13,190 nt of DNA, taken from Anaerolineales bacterium. GTDB lineage: Bacteria > Chloroflexota > Anaerolineae > Anaerolineales > DRMV01. The notes beneath the pieces are model-generated. The model saw only the letters and a program-made list of their open reading frames with translations. It was not told the origin of the DNA and made no database searches. Of the stretch, positions 1 through 5,755 are shown piece by piece. The position numbers and the translations under genes were made by a program. Within the stretch, counting starts at the first letter, position 1. The number at the start of each line of letters is the position of its first letter. The stretch is from contig JALVOR010000042.1 of NCBI GenBank assembly GCA_027026295.1, positions 6,855 through 20,044 on the forward strand. The letters are read 5' to 3'.

Positions 1-23
1 CGTCAGCCGAGGGCTATTTCAAA

Positions 24-205
24 GGGTAACTGCTCAGCCTTGGGAAGACAGCCCGCGGATGAAAGCGGACAATCACGGATGGTACGGATCTTTGGAACGC
101 CAAGAAAGCAAAGCAAATTCTGCGTTTTCGTGGTTCTTCTATGTCTTCTGTGGTTTTCAATCTGCGGGATCTCTGCGGTTTCCCTTTGGTGCTGAACGGT
201 TACCC
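24..205. mobile_element. MITE-like small inverted-repeat element (non-coding)
   Basis: The left end, GGGTAACTGCTCAGC (24-38), and the reverse complement of the right end, GGGTAACCGTTCAGC (191-205), match at 13 of 15 positions. The pentamer TCAAA lies directly outside both ends (19-23 and 206-210), as expected for a target-site duplication. The 150-bp interior has no convincing gene. It carries degenerate phrases such as ttctgcg, ttctgtgg and ctctgcgg, and the words gaacgccaag and cgtggttc, which resemble intergenic repeats I recall from many environmental genomes. The element ends 8 bp past the stop of the downstream-facing serine hydrolase gene. Together with a few flanking bases it fills the 1-213 gene-free stretch. 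The family of the transposase that would move it is unknown, and copies elsewhere in the genome cannot be checked here. Confidence 0.55.
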
Positions 206-213
206 TCAAAGGT

Positions 214-1716
214 CTATTTGTTAGCCGGATTGAAATAGTTGTAAACTGCTTCACCCAAATCGGCTAACAAATTCGAGCCGTAATCCCACAGCAGCATATC
301 TTTGCGATAAAGGTAAATCGCCAAAACATAGTTGCCGCCGGGGGTATAGACAACGCCGGCATCGCTGATTACATGGATGGCCCCATCGGGGCCGGTCACC
401 CAGCCGTGCTTGTGCGCCACACGCGTGCCTTCGGGCACGCTGGCTTCCAGCAACACACCGATTTTGTTGCGCGCCAGCAAGTCCAGCATGCGGCGGCATT
501 CGTTTTGCGTAATCTCGCCGGGGAAAGCAGCCGCGAGGGCGCCGCCGCCGGTTTCCGAACATTTGTAAAGGTCGGCCAGCAATGTGCCCATTTCGGCAGG
601 CGTGGTCTGGTTGTAGGGGTCAGGGTCGGTGGAAATATCGGTGCGCTGATTGGCAGGGGTGCGGTAAATCGCCAGCAAGGGCGCACCAGCGTAGAAATAA
701 CCGGCAAGGAAGGTGTTTTCCAGGCCCAAAGCGCGCATATCGTTGGAGACTTCCAGCGGGCCGCGCTCGCGATCAATCACGTTTTCCATCAGCCAATCGG
801 CGGGGTCGTTACCCGATTTGTCCACCATTTCTTCGAGCCAGCGGCCAACCTCACCCGGTGGGTTGAGGCCGTCCACCCGGCGGAACACCGACACCATGAC
901 CGGAATTTTGATCGTGCTTGCGGCAGTGAAAGCCACATCAGGCGGCATGGGCACTTCACGCCCGTTGTCGGTGACAAAGTAAATTTCTTCACCAGTCTGC
1001 AGATCGAGCAAATACAGCCCCATGATGCCATCGAAGCCTTCCACCTTGGCGGTCTGCTGCAAAAGCACCCGGAGGTTGTGGAAAGAGGGGCGCGGCGGCA
1101 CAGAACGGTTGAGGGGCAAATCTACCGTGCGCTCGGCAGGGGAATACATGGCACGCTCAATGAGCGGTATCGCCCGGTCAATATCCAGCGTCATTCCCGG
1201 CTGGCCGGGCTTGAACTGCACCGTGCCCACCACGGGCTGCGGAGGAACGGGCGGCTGGTCGTAGCGCGCCGCGATTTCGCTTTCCAAATAGGCACGCAGG
1301 CGCGCTTCAGAATAGTGCGCCACCAACGGCACTTTCGGCGGTGGCGGCATCTTGCCCCAAAGGTAATCCCAAAAACCGGCCCAAAACGAAGTCCGCATGC
1401 CGGCCTGCTCCACCGCCGCCATCATGGTGTCAATATCCAGCGTGAAACCAACCACCGTGGGCGAAAAGTGAATGACCGCATCGCCGTAACGCAATTCAAC
1501 GGGCCGGTTGAACACTTCCGTCAGCCTTTCCGCCGCCTGCTGGCGGGTCAAACCGCCCACCGGCACCCCGCCAATGGTGGTTCCCGGCGGCAGCAGCGCG
1601 CGGAAACGGCTGTAACTCACCAACTGGAATGCCAAAAGCCCAAACGCCCCCAAAAGGGCAAAAGTGGCAAACAGGCGCACAAGCGAAAGTGTAGGGCGTA
1701 CTCGTTGTTGGAACAT
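214..1716 (-). CDS. Membrane-anchored serine hydrolase, VanW-type PG-binding domain plus beta-lactamase/PBP fold
   Basis: A 500-residue protein probably acting on the outer face of the membrane on peptidoglycan or a related acyl substrate. Residues 12-34 form one hydrophobic anchor without a clear cleavage site. Residues 45-210 look like a PG_binding_4 (VanW-associated) region, seen as IGGVPVGGLT, FSPTVVGFTLDID and QPGMTLDID. The C-terminal half is a beta-lactamase2-like fold with the nucleophile motif S267-T-I-K270, S301-G-N303 as the SxN motif, TTPAEM at 371-376 and K436-H-G438 where KTG would be. I see no equivalent of the class A ExxLN deacylation glutamate, so true beta-lactamase activity is doubtful. 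The frame stays open upstream to 1845, but ATG at 1716 is preferred: GAGGA precedes it by 4 nt and the extension is not signal-like. It is divergent from the proline dehydrogenase gene. The substrate is unknown. Confidence 0.85.
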   Translation of the reverse strand: MFQQRVRPTLSLVRLFATFALLGAFGLLAFQLVSYSRFRALLPPGTTIGGVPVGGLTRQQAAERLTEVFNRPVELRYGDAVIHFSPTVVGFTLDIDTMMAAVEQAGMRTSFWAGFWDYLWGKMPPPPKVPLVAHYSEARLRAYLESEIAARYDQPPVPPQPVVGTVQFKPGQPGMTLDIDRAIPLIERAMYSPAERTVDLPLNRSVPPRPSFHNLRVLLQQTAKVEGFDGIMGLYLLDLQTGEEIYFVTDNGREVPMPPDVAFTAASTIKIPVMVSVFRRVDGLNPPGEVGRWLEEMVDKSGNDPADWLMENVIDRERGPLEVSNDMRALGLENTFLAGYFYAGAPLLAIYRTPANQRTDISTDPDPYNQTTPAEMGTLLADLYKCSETGGGALAAAFPGEITQNECRRMLDLLARNKIGVLLEASVPEGTRVAHKHGWVTGPDGAIHVISDAGVVYTPGGNYVLAIYLYRKDMLLWDYGSNLLADLGEAVYNYFNPANK

Positions 1717-1720
1717 GCTT

Positions 1721-1725
1721 TCCTC
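1721..1725 (-). promoter_or_regulatory. Ribosome binding site deciding the serine hydrolase start
   Basis: GAGGA on the minus strand, 4 nt before the ATG at 1716. It supports the 500-residue form over the longer open frame reaching 1845. Confidence 0.6.
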
Positions 1726-1817
1726 GTCAAAGCAGCAAGCAAACCCGCCGCGGCAGGGCAATATCGTGCTACCAGATAATTCACAGGCTGCCACAGCGGC
1801 AACCATGCCAAGTCTGA

Positions 1818-1846
1818 CTGCCAATTCTACCACTTTGGAGTACAAT
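1818..1846 (+). promoter_or_regulatory. Candidate promoter of the proline dehydrogenase gene
   Basis: CTGCCA (1818-1823, 4 of 6 to the sigma-70 -35 consensus), a 17-nt spacer, then TACAAT (1841-1846, 5 of 6 to the -10 consensus). Transcription would start near 1853, giving a leader of about 38 nt with an RBS (GAGG) before ATG 1891. The -35 is weak, so this is a moderate call. No comparable promoter for the divergent serine hydrolase gene was found in the same 174-bp gap. Confidence 0.45.
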
Positions 1847-1890
1847 TAGGGCGCACAAATCTTCTACCCCTTTCCTAAGAGAGGTTCCCG

Positions 1891-2850
1891 ATGCTCCGAG
1901 CCTGGCTAATCTATCTCTCCAAAGCCCAATGGGCGCAACGCATGATGAGCAACTGGTCTATCGCCTGGCGGGTGGCTTCCCGCTTCGTTGCCGGTAGCAA
2001 ACTGGAAGACGCCATCCGCGTAACCAGGGAACTCAACGAAAAAGGCATCTTTGTCACCCTGGATCATCTGTGGGAATCCACCACCAACCTCGACGAAGCC
2101 GAGCAGGCCACCCAAGACATCCTCACCATGTTGGACGCCCTGCACGAGAACGACACCAAAGCCAACGCGTCCATCAAACTGACGCAGATCGGGCTGGCAT
2201 TGGACAAAGCCCGCTGCGAAGAAAACCTGCGCCGCATCCTCTCCCGCGCCAGGGAATACAACATCATGGTGCGCATTGACATGGAAGATTCCCCATGGGT
2301 GGATGCTACCCTGGAACTCTACGACAAGATGCGCGCCGAAGGGCTGGAAAACGTCGGTGTGGTTATTCAATCATATCTTTACCGCAGCGAAGGCGATGTG
2401 CACCAACTGATGACCAAAGGTGCGCGCGTGCGCCTGGTGAAAGGCGCCTACAAAGAGCCGCCCGAAATCGCCTACCCCCAAAAGCAGGATGTGGACGCCG
2501 CTTTCGACCGCCTTGCCCGCATGTTAATCGACGGCGCAAAGGCCGCCGGGGCACCCAAAGCCAGCGAAGACGGCAAATGGCCGCCCATTCCGGCCATTGG
2601 TTCCCACGACGAAGACCGCATTGCCTATGCGAAAGGCTATGCTGCCAGCGTGGGGCTGCCCAAAGAAGCGCTGGAATTTCAGATGCTCTACGGCATCCGC
2701 CGCGACCTGCAACGGGAACTCGCTGCCGAAGGCTACCCCGTGCGCGTTTACGTGCCCTACGGCACCGAATGGTATCCCTACTTCATGCGCCGCCTTGCAG
2801 AGCGCCCCGCCAACCTGTGGTTCTTCATCTCCAACTTCTTCCGCAAGTAA
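1891..2850 (+). CDS. putA: Proline dehydrogenase (monofunctional PRODH)
   Basis: A flavoenzyme oxidising L-proline to pyrroline-5-carboxylate, with electrons passed to the membrane quinone pool; it is the first step of proline catabolism. The 319 residues fit a stand-alone bacterial PRODH barrel (about 300 residues), not the fused PutA. Motifs in order: SIKLTQIGL (94-102), RIDMED (128-133), QSYLYR (160-165), VRLVKGAYKEP (180-190), GSHD (237-240), FQMLYGIR (263-270) and a C-terminal stretch from RVYVPYGTEWYPY (285-297) to RRLAERPAN (300-308), which carries the substrate-binding YxxRRLxE signature. GAGG lies about 8 nt before the ATG. The P5C dehydrogenase partner is not next door, so it must be encoded elsewhere if the pathway is complete. 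The gene is monocistronic here, ends in a hairpin terminator and converges on the HNH gene. The symbol putA is used loosely; prodh or fadM also occur. Confidence 0.93.
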   Translation: MLRAWLIYLSKAQWAQRMMSNWSIAWRVASRFVAGSKLEDAIRVTRELNEKGIFVTLDHLWESTTNLDEAEQATQDILTMLDALHENDTKANASIKLTQIGLALDKARCEENLRRILSRAREYNIMVRIDMEDSPWVDATLELYDKMRAEGLENVGVVIQSYLYRSEGDVHQLMTKGARVRLVKGAYKEPPEIAYPQKQDVDAAFDRLARMLIDGAKAAGAPKASEDGKWPPIPAIGSHDEDRIAYAKGYAASVGLPKEALEFQMLYGIRRDLQRELAAEGYPVRVYVPYGTEWYPYFMRRLAERPANLWFFISNFFRK

Positions 2851-2873
2851 CACGGACCTCTGCAAAAACCTTC

Positions 2874-2908
2874 GGGGAAGCCCACCAGCGGGCTTCCCCA
2901 CTTTTGTT
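2874..2908. terminator. Bidirectional intrinsic terminator between proline dehydrogenase and HNH genes
   Basis: Perfect 10-bp stem GGGGAAGCCC (2874-2883) / GGGCTTCCCC (2890-2899) with a 6-nt loop, followed on the plus strand by acttttgtt. On the minus strand the stem is followed by gaaggtttttg (from the AAAAACC at 2865-2871). Because the two genes converge, with a 77-bp gap, one hairpin can end both transcripts. The plus-strand T tract is modest. Confidence 0.75.
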
Positions 2909-2927
2909 CAGCCGCAAAGAAATGGGG

Positions 2928-3443
2928 CTACCATCCTCGCAGGAAATCTTCCCATTCGCGGCGGGCGCGCAAATAATGCCGAAAACGGTAAAACGCGCTC
3001 AACGGCGGCGGGGCGGGTTCCCGCAACAGGCGCATGGAAGTTTCGTGGAGCGGGCGTCCGCCCTTTTTGGTGTTGCATTCGGCACACGCCGTGACCAGAT
3101 TCTCCCACGTATCCTGCCCGCCGAGGCGGCGCGGCACCACGTGGTCAATGGTGGGCTTGCTCACCCGCCGCCCGCAATACTGGCAGATGTAATCATCACG
3201 GCGAAAGATTTCCTCGCGGGTCAGTTTGGGGCGCGGACGCGGACGCTTCACCATGTAGCCCAGCCGAATCACCGAAGGAATTTCAAAGACCGCCCGCGCT
3301 GTGGCAATTTTCCCCCGCCCGTTGAGCACCAGCCGGGCTTTCTCGGTCAACAGCAACCCCATCGCCCGCCGGACAGTGCACACGCCCAGCGGTTCGTAAT
3401 TGGCATTCAACACCAATACAGGGGCAGAAAGGTTGGCTGGCAT
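2928..3443 (-). CDS. HNH endonuclease family protein
   Basis: A 171-residue protein with an N-terminal module (VLVLNANYEPLGVCTVRRA, 10-28) and a C-terminal zinc-binding HNH nuclease domain. The latter shows C87-x2-C90, the D100-H101 catalytic pair, N115 and C120-x2-C123 followed by N124. This layout recurs in small stand-alone HNH proteins of Chloroflexota, Deinococcota and others; the cellular role is not established and could be DNA repair or restriction-like. ATG 3443 is chosen because the family begins shortly before VLVLNAN. A TTG at 3497 would add 18 atypical residues. The Shine-Dalgarno is weak (GGA, 5 nt upstream). There is no partner methylase or integrase nearby, so no restriction system is implied. 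Transcription probably starts at the extended -10 at 3519-3524. Confidence 0.88.
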   Translation of the reverse strand: MPANLSAPVLVLNANYEPLGVCTVRRAMGLLLTEKARLVLNGRGKIATARAVFEIPSVIRLGYMVKRPRPRPKLTREEIFRRDDYICQYCGRRVSKPTIDHVVPRRLGGQDTWENLVTACAECNTKKGGRPLHETSMRLLREPAPPPLSAFYRFRHYLRARREWEDFLRGW

Positions 3444-3513
3444 AGTAATCCAACAGGCAAACGAGGCCCCGCCTTCGTCAGGCGGAAAAGCCCCCAAACA
3501 CCGCGACTACTTG

Positions 3514-3542
3514 TTGCCATTATAGCACAATGGTGGTAGAAT
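3514..3542 (+). promoter_or_regulatory. Sigma-70-type promoter of the helix-hairpin-helix gene
   Basis: TTGCCA (3514-3519), a 17-nt spacer, then TAGAAT (3537-3542): five of six matches at each box. Start expected near 3549, about 44 nt before ATG 3593. Its -35 box shares base 3519 with the minus-strand -10 of the divergent HNH gene. Confidence 0.65.
3519..3527 (-). promoter_or_regulatory. Extended -10 promoter of the HNH gene
   Basis: On the minus strand the sequence reads TGC-TATAAT: a perfect -10 hexamer (3524 down to 3519) with the upstream TGn of extended -10 promoters. There is no good -35 hexamer 16-18 nt upstream, which the TGn extension can compensate for. Predicted start near 3512, leader about 70 nt. 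Confidence 0.55.
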
Positions 3543-3579
3543 TGGCTTAGCACTGCACCGCTCAATCCCGTTTTTCTTC

Positions 3580-3585
3580 AGGAGG
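3580..3585 (+). promoter_or_regulatory. Strong ribosome binding site of the helix-hairpin-helix gene
   Basis: AGGAGG, 7 nt before ATG 3593. It favours this ATG over the in-frame ATG two codons later. Confidence 0.8.
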
Positions 3586-3592
3586 CATTTCC

Positions 3593-4045
3593 ATGGACAT
3601 GACCGCATTCTGGTGGTTTTTCGGCGCGCTCGCCTTGATTTTCTTCTTCATTGCCTTGTTCCACATTTACGATATGGGCCCCGCCATCCGCGAAGCGTTC
3701 CATCCGGCGCCGTCGTCCACCATTCCCCACCATGCACCGGAAGCCCACGAACCCGAACCCGCGGCTACTGCTCCGGCGCCGTCGGAAGAAGACGACCTGA
3801 AGAAAATCGAGGGCATCGGCCCCAAAATCGAAGCCGCCCTCAAAGCCGTGGGCATCCGTACCTTTGCCGATTTAGCCGCCAAGTCGCCTGCGGAACTGCA
3901 GGTCATCCTCGACGAAGCCGGCTTTGCCCGCATCAGCAACCCCGAAACCTGGGCCGAGCAGGCCGCCCTCGCCGCCAAAGGCGAATGGGACAAACTTGCC
4001 GCCCTGCAGGAATCCCTCAAAGGTGGCCGCCGCGTCCCCGCATAA
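3593..4045 (+). CDS. Membrane-anchored helix-hairpin-helix (H3TH, COG3743-like) protein
   Basis: A 150-residue protein in three parts. Residues 5-24 form one hydrophobic membrane segment. Residues 38-67 are a Pro/Ala/His/Glu-rich linker. Residues 68-145 form a helix-hairpin-helix domain with DLKKIEGIGPKIEAALKAVG, then IRTFADLA and a tail containing PETWAEQAALAAKGEWD. This domain type is annotated as a predicted flap-endonuclease-like H3TH fold and is also seen fused to ribosomal protein L21 in some Bacteroidota. HhH domains usually bind nucleic acid without sequence specificity. I see no nuclease catalytic cluster, so binding, not cleavage, is the safer reading. The start is fixed by AGGAGG 7 nt upstream. 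It is monocistronic with its own promoter and terminator, which suggests steady independent expression. Why such a domain is tethered to the membrane is unknown. Confidence 0.8.
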   Translation: MDMTAFWWFFGALALIFFFIALFHIYDMGPAIREAFHPAPSSTIPHHAPEAHEPEPAATAPAPSEEDDLKKIEGIGPKIEAALKAVGIRTFADLAAKSPAELQVILDEAGFARISNPETWAEQAALAAKGEWDKLAALQESLKGGRRVPA

Positions 4046-4092
4046 CGGCCAGCCAACCCCCAGCCGGTTTACCCGGCTGAACAGTGATAACA

Positions 4093-4129
4093 AAAACCGT
4101 CCGGACAACCCCGGACGGTTTTCTTTCTT
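4093..4129. terminator. Strong intrinsic terminator, probably bidirectional
   Basis: Perfect 12-bp stem AAAACCGTCCGG (4093-4104) / CCGGACGGTTTT (4111-4122), a 6-nt loop and the U-rich tail ttttctttctt on the plus strand. On the minus strand the same stem runs into TTTTTGTTATC. It ends the helix-hairpin-helix gene and could also stop readthrough from the long minus-strand operon ending at thyX. Confidence 0.88.
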
Positions 4130-4146
4130 GGGGAGGGAAGGGGGCA

Positions 4147-4198
4147 GATGAGCCGAGCGCCTGGCCTGAGCGAAGTCGAAGGCCGGGCGAGGCTCATC
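4147..4198. repeat. REP-like palindromic stem-loop with the CCTGAGCGAAGTCGAAGG core
   Basis: Outer stem GATGAGCC (4147-4154) / GGCTCATC (4191-4198) is perfect over 8 bp. An inner stem CGCCTGGCC (4158-4166) / GGCCGGGCG (4181-4189) pairs with one G-T wobble. The loop is tgagcgaagtcgaa. The core word, or its complement CCTTCGACTTCGCTCAGG, is one I recall from dispersed intergenic repeats in many bacterial genomes; this cannot be checked here. It lacks a T tract on either side, so it is not a typical terminator. It lies in the 240-bp gap between the helix-hairpin-helix gene and thyX; I see nothing further in 4199-4285. Confidence 0.65.
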
Positions 4199-4285
4199 GG
4201 GGGATAGGAGAGATTGGCTATGGGGCGGGATTTTGTCAGTCAATCAGATTCTCAGTGTTTTCCACATTCAACGCAGCAGCCCGCC

Positions 4286-5704
4286 TCACACCGCGGTGAA
4301 ATACTGCGCTTCCACATCCTCCCGCGTTTCGCCTTCGGGCAACCGCAAGAAAGCCGCCATCGCGGGCGTCACCGCGGCGATTTCCTCTGCCATGCACCAC
4401 GCCACCCGCCGAATGGAAAAATGGGCATTCGGCGCCGTGCGCAGCCGCAGGAAATGAAACGCCTCACGCAGATTGAAGGCGGCCAGCACCCGACGGTTGA
4501 AGCCATTGGGCACCACATACGAAGCGACGTCAGGGTTCCACGCCGCCAACGCCTCGTAAGTTGCCGCCGCACTCTCCATTGCCGCCCGATAGTCGCTTTC
4601 CATGCCGATTTCCGTGACCAGTTTCGGCACGGCATAGCCCAGGCGGGCAGTGAGCGGCTGGGGCGTTTGCGTCATCATGCGGTGGCGCTTGAATTCGTAA
4701 TACGCCCCCTGATCCATCACCAAATCAAAGGTGTAAGTAGCATATTCCAGTTCGCGAGGCGGCATGTCGTGCTCACCCAGCACGCCGATGATATCCTCCG
4801 CCAATGCCCGGCGCCCGGCAGCAGGCAGCCCGTGAACGTGGTTGAAATAGTCCACATACGGGCGGTTGCCATAACGGTAAAGCAGCGCCGCCAACGCGCG
4901 CACCTCGCCCTTGGGTTCCCACGTGACCAGATGGCACCACGCATCGCTGTACGTGCCGCCGGTGCGGAAGCCTTCCAGGTAACGGGAAACCGCCTCGGCG
5001 CTGCGCTGCCAGCCTTCCACCGCTTCCACATAGCGCAACAGGGTAGGCACTTCCGCCTGCGCCGCGGCATGGATGGCTTCCCCAATTTGGCGCACCTCTG
5101 CCAAGGGGTGGGAAAGCATCTTCCGCAGGGCATGTGCCAACGTGCGGGCGTTGATGGTTACGCCAAGATTGGCTTGCGCTGCAGCAGGCAGCAAAAAGCG
5201 GCACACATCGGCATATTGCGAGCGGTGTCTGGCATCCCAGGCACGCTCACTTTCGTTCTCGCCGCGGGGATGGCGGCGGGCAATTTCGTCGCGAGCAGCC
5301 GCCATGCAGCGGTGGTATGCCGCAAACAGCCCCCGCACGGTTTGGCGGTAGCGGTTTCGCAGGTCGGGCTGGCCGGCAAGTTCGGGCGGCTCGACGAAGT
5401 CGTCTTCCCCAAGCGGCTGGTAGCGGGTGGATTTTTCGGTGTAGGAAGCCAGCCGGTTGGATTCCAATACCTCGGTGGCAAGGCGCGAAACGCCTTCCAC
5501 GGCAAGGTGCAGCACGGCATGCTCAGCCACCGAAGCATGCCCATAGCCCAGCACCCATTTTTCGTGAAAGCGGCTGCTTTCCGGCTCGTTCAGCGCCGCG
5601 GCGTTCTCGTCCAGCGGGCGCGGCGAGCGGGAAGTCTTCGCGAAGGCCACGGCAATCACTTCGGGGGCATATTCTTTCGGGGAAAGCAAATAGATTCGGG
5701 GCAT
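4286..5704 (-). CDS. thyX: Double-length FAD-dependent thymidylate synthase (tandem ThyX domains)
   Basis: Makes dTMP from dUMP with methylenetetrahydrofolate and NADPH, using FAD. ThyX is usually 220-250 residues and homotetrameric; this protein has 472 and contains two ThyX-like halves. Half one (about 1-230) has HASVAEH (56-62), EGVSR (70-74) and ESNRLASYTEKSTRY (81-95). Aligned with the classic RHRxxSxNExSxRY signature, this keeps S87, E90, S92, R94 and Y95 but has Ser-Asn in place of Arg-His. Half two (about 240-450) keeps R340-H341-R342 but not the following Glu, Ser and Arg, and has NLREAFHFLRLR (411-422) and IRRVA (431-435). The halves therefore look complementary. The start codon begins a good family match (PRIYLLSPKEYAPEVIAVAF), but the RBS is poor. 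It is last in the operon, 51 nt after ribF, whose product supplies FAD. ThyX family is sure; catalytic activity is likely but inferred. Confidence 0.85.
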   Translation of the reverse strand: MPRIYLLSPKEYAPEVIAVAFAKTSRSPRPLDENAAALNEPESSRFHEKWVLGYGHASVAEHAVLHLAVEGVSRLATEVLESNRLASYTEKSTRYQPLGEDDFVEPPELAGQPDLRNRYRQTVRGLFAAYHRCMAAARDEIARRHPRGENESERAWDARHRSQYADVCRFLLPAAAQANLGVTINARTLAHALRKMLSHPLAEVRQIGEAIHAAAQAEVPTLLRYVEAVEGWQRSAEAVSRYLEGFRTGGTYSDAWCHLVTWEPKGEVRALAALLYRYGNRPYVDYFNHVHGLPAAGRRALAEDIIGVLGEHDMPPRELEYATYTFDLVMDQGAYYEFKRHRMMTQTPQPLTARLGYAVPKLVTEIGMESDYRAAMESAAATYEALAAWNPDVASYVVPNGFNRRVLAAFNLREAFHFLRLRTAPNAHFSIRRVAWCMAEEIAAVTPAMAAFLRLPEGETREDVEAQYFTAV

Positions 5705-5712
5705 GACAACTA

Positions 5713-5738
5713 TGTTCCGGTGCTCCAGTGTTCCGGTG
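5713..5738. repeat. Short tandem repeat, period 16, in the ribF-thyX gap
   Basis: TGTTCCGGTG occurs at 5713-5722 and again at 5729-5738, with tgctccag between them, giving a unit TGTTCCGGTGCTCCAG of 16 bp and about 1.6 copies. It occupies half of the 51-nt spacer just upstream of the thyX start, where no good RBS is seen. Confidence 0.6.
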
Positions 5739-5755
5739 TTTCAAGGCCGTAAGGT

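Noticed and set aside
3..254. 83-codon minus-strand open frame inside the left non-coding stretch
   Set aside because: It overlaps the end of the serine hydrolase gene and consists mostly of the MITE-like element; low-complexity repeat-derived peptide, no family resemblance.
373..1779. Long plus-strand open frame (468 codons) opposite the serine hydrolase gene
   Set aside because: Antisense shadow of a GC-rich gene; His/Arg-rich composition, and the opposite strand has clear motifs.
3444..3497. Upstream TTG start extending the HNH protein by 18 residues
   Set aside because: The extension is unlike the family N-terminus, and the ATG at 3443 places VLVLNANYEPL at the expected distance.
2295..3539. 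414-codon plus-strand frame running through the end of the proline dehydrogenase gene and across the HNH gene
   Set aside because: Arg/Pro-rich out-of-frame translation crossing two genes and a terminator hairpin.
4214..5752. Long plus-strand open frame (512 codons) opposite thyX
   Set aside because: Antisense shadow; the minus strand encodes recognisable ThyX motifs throughout.
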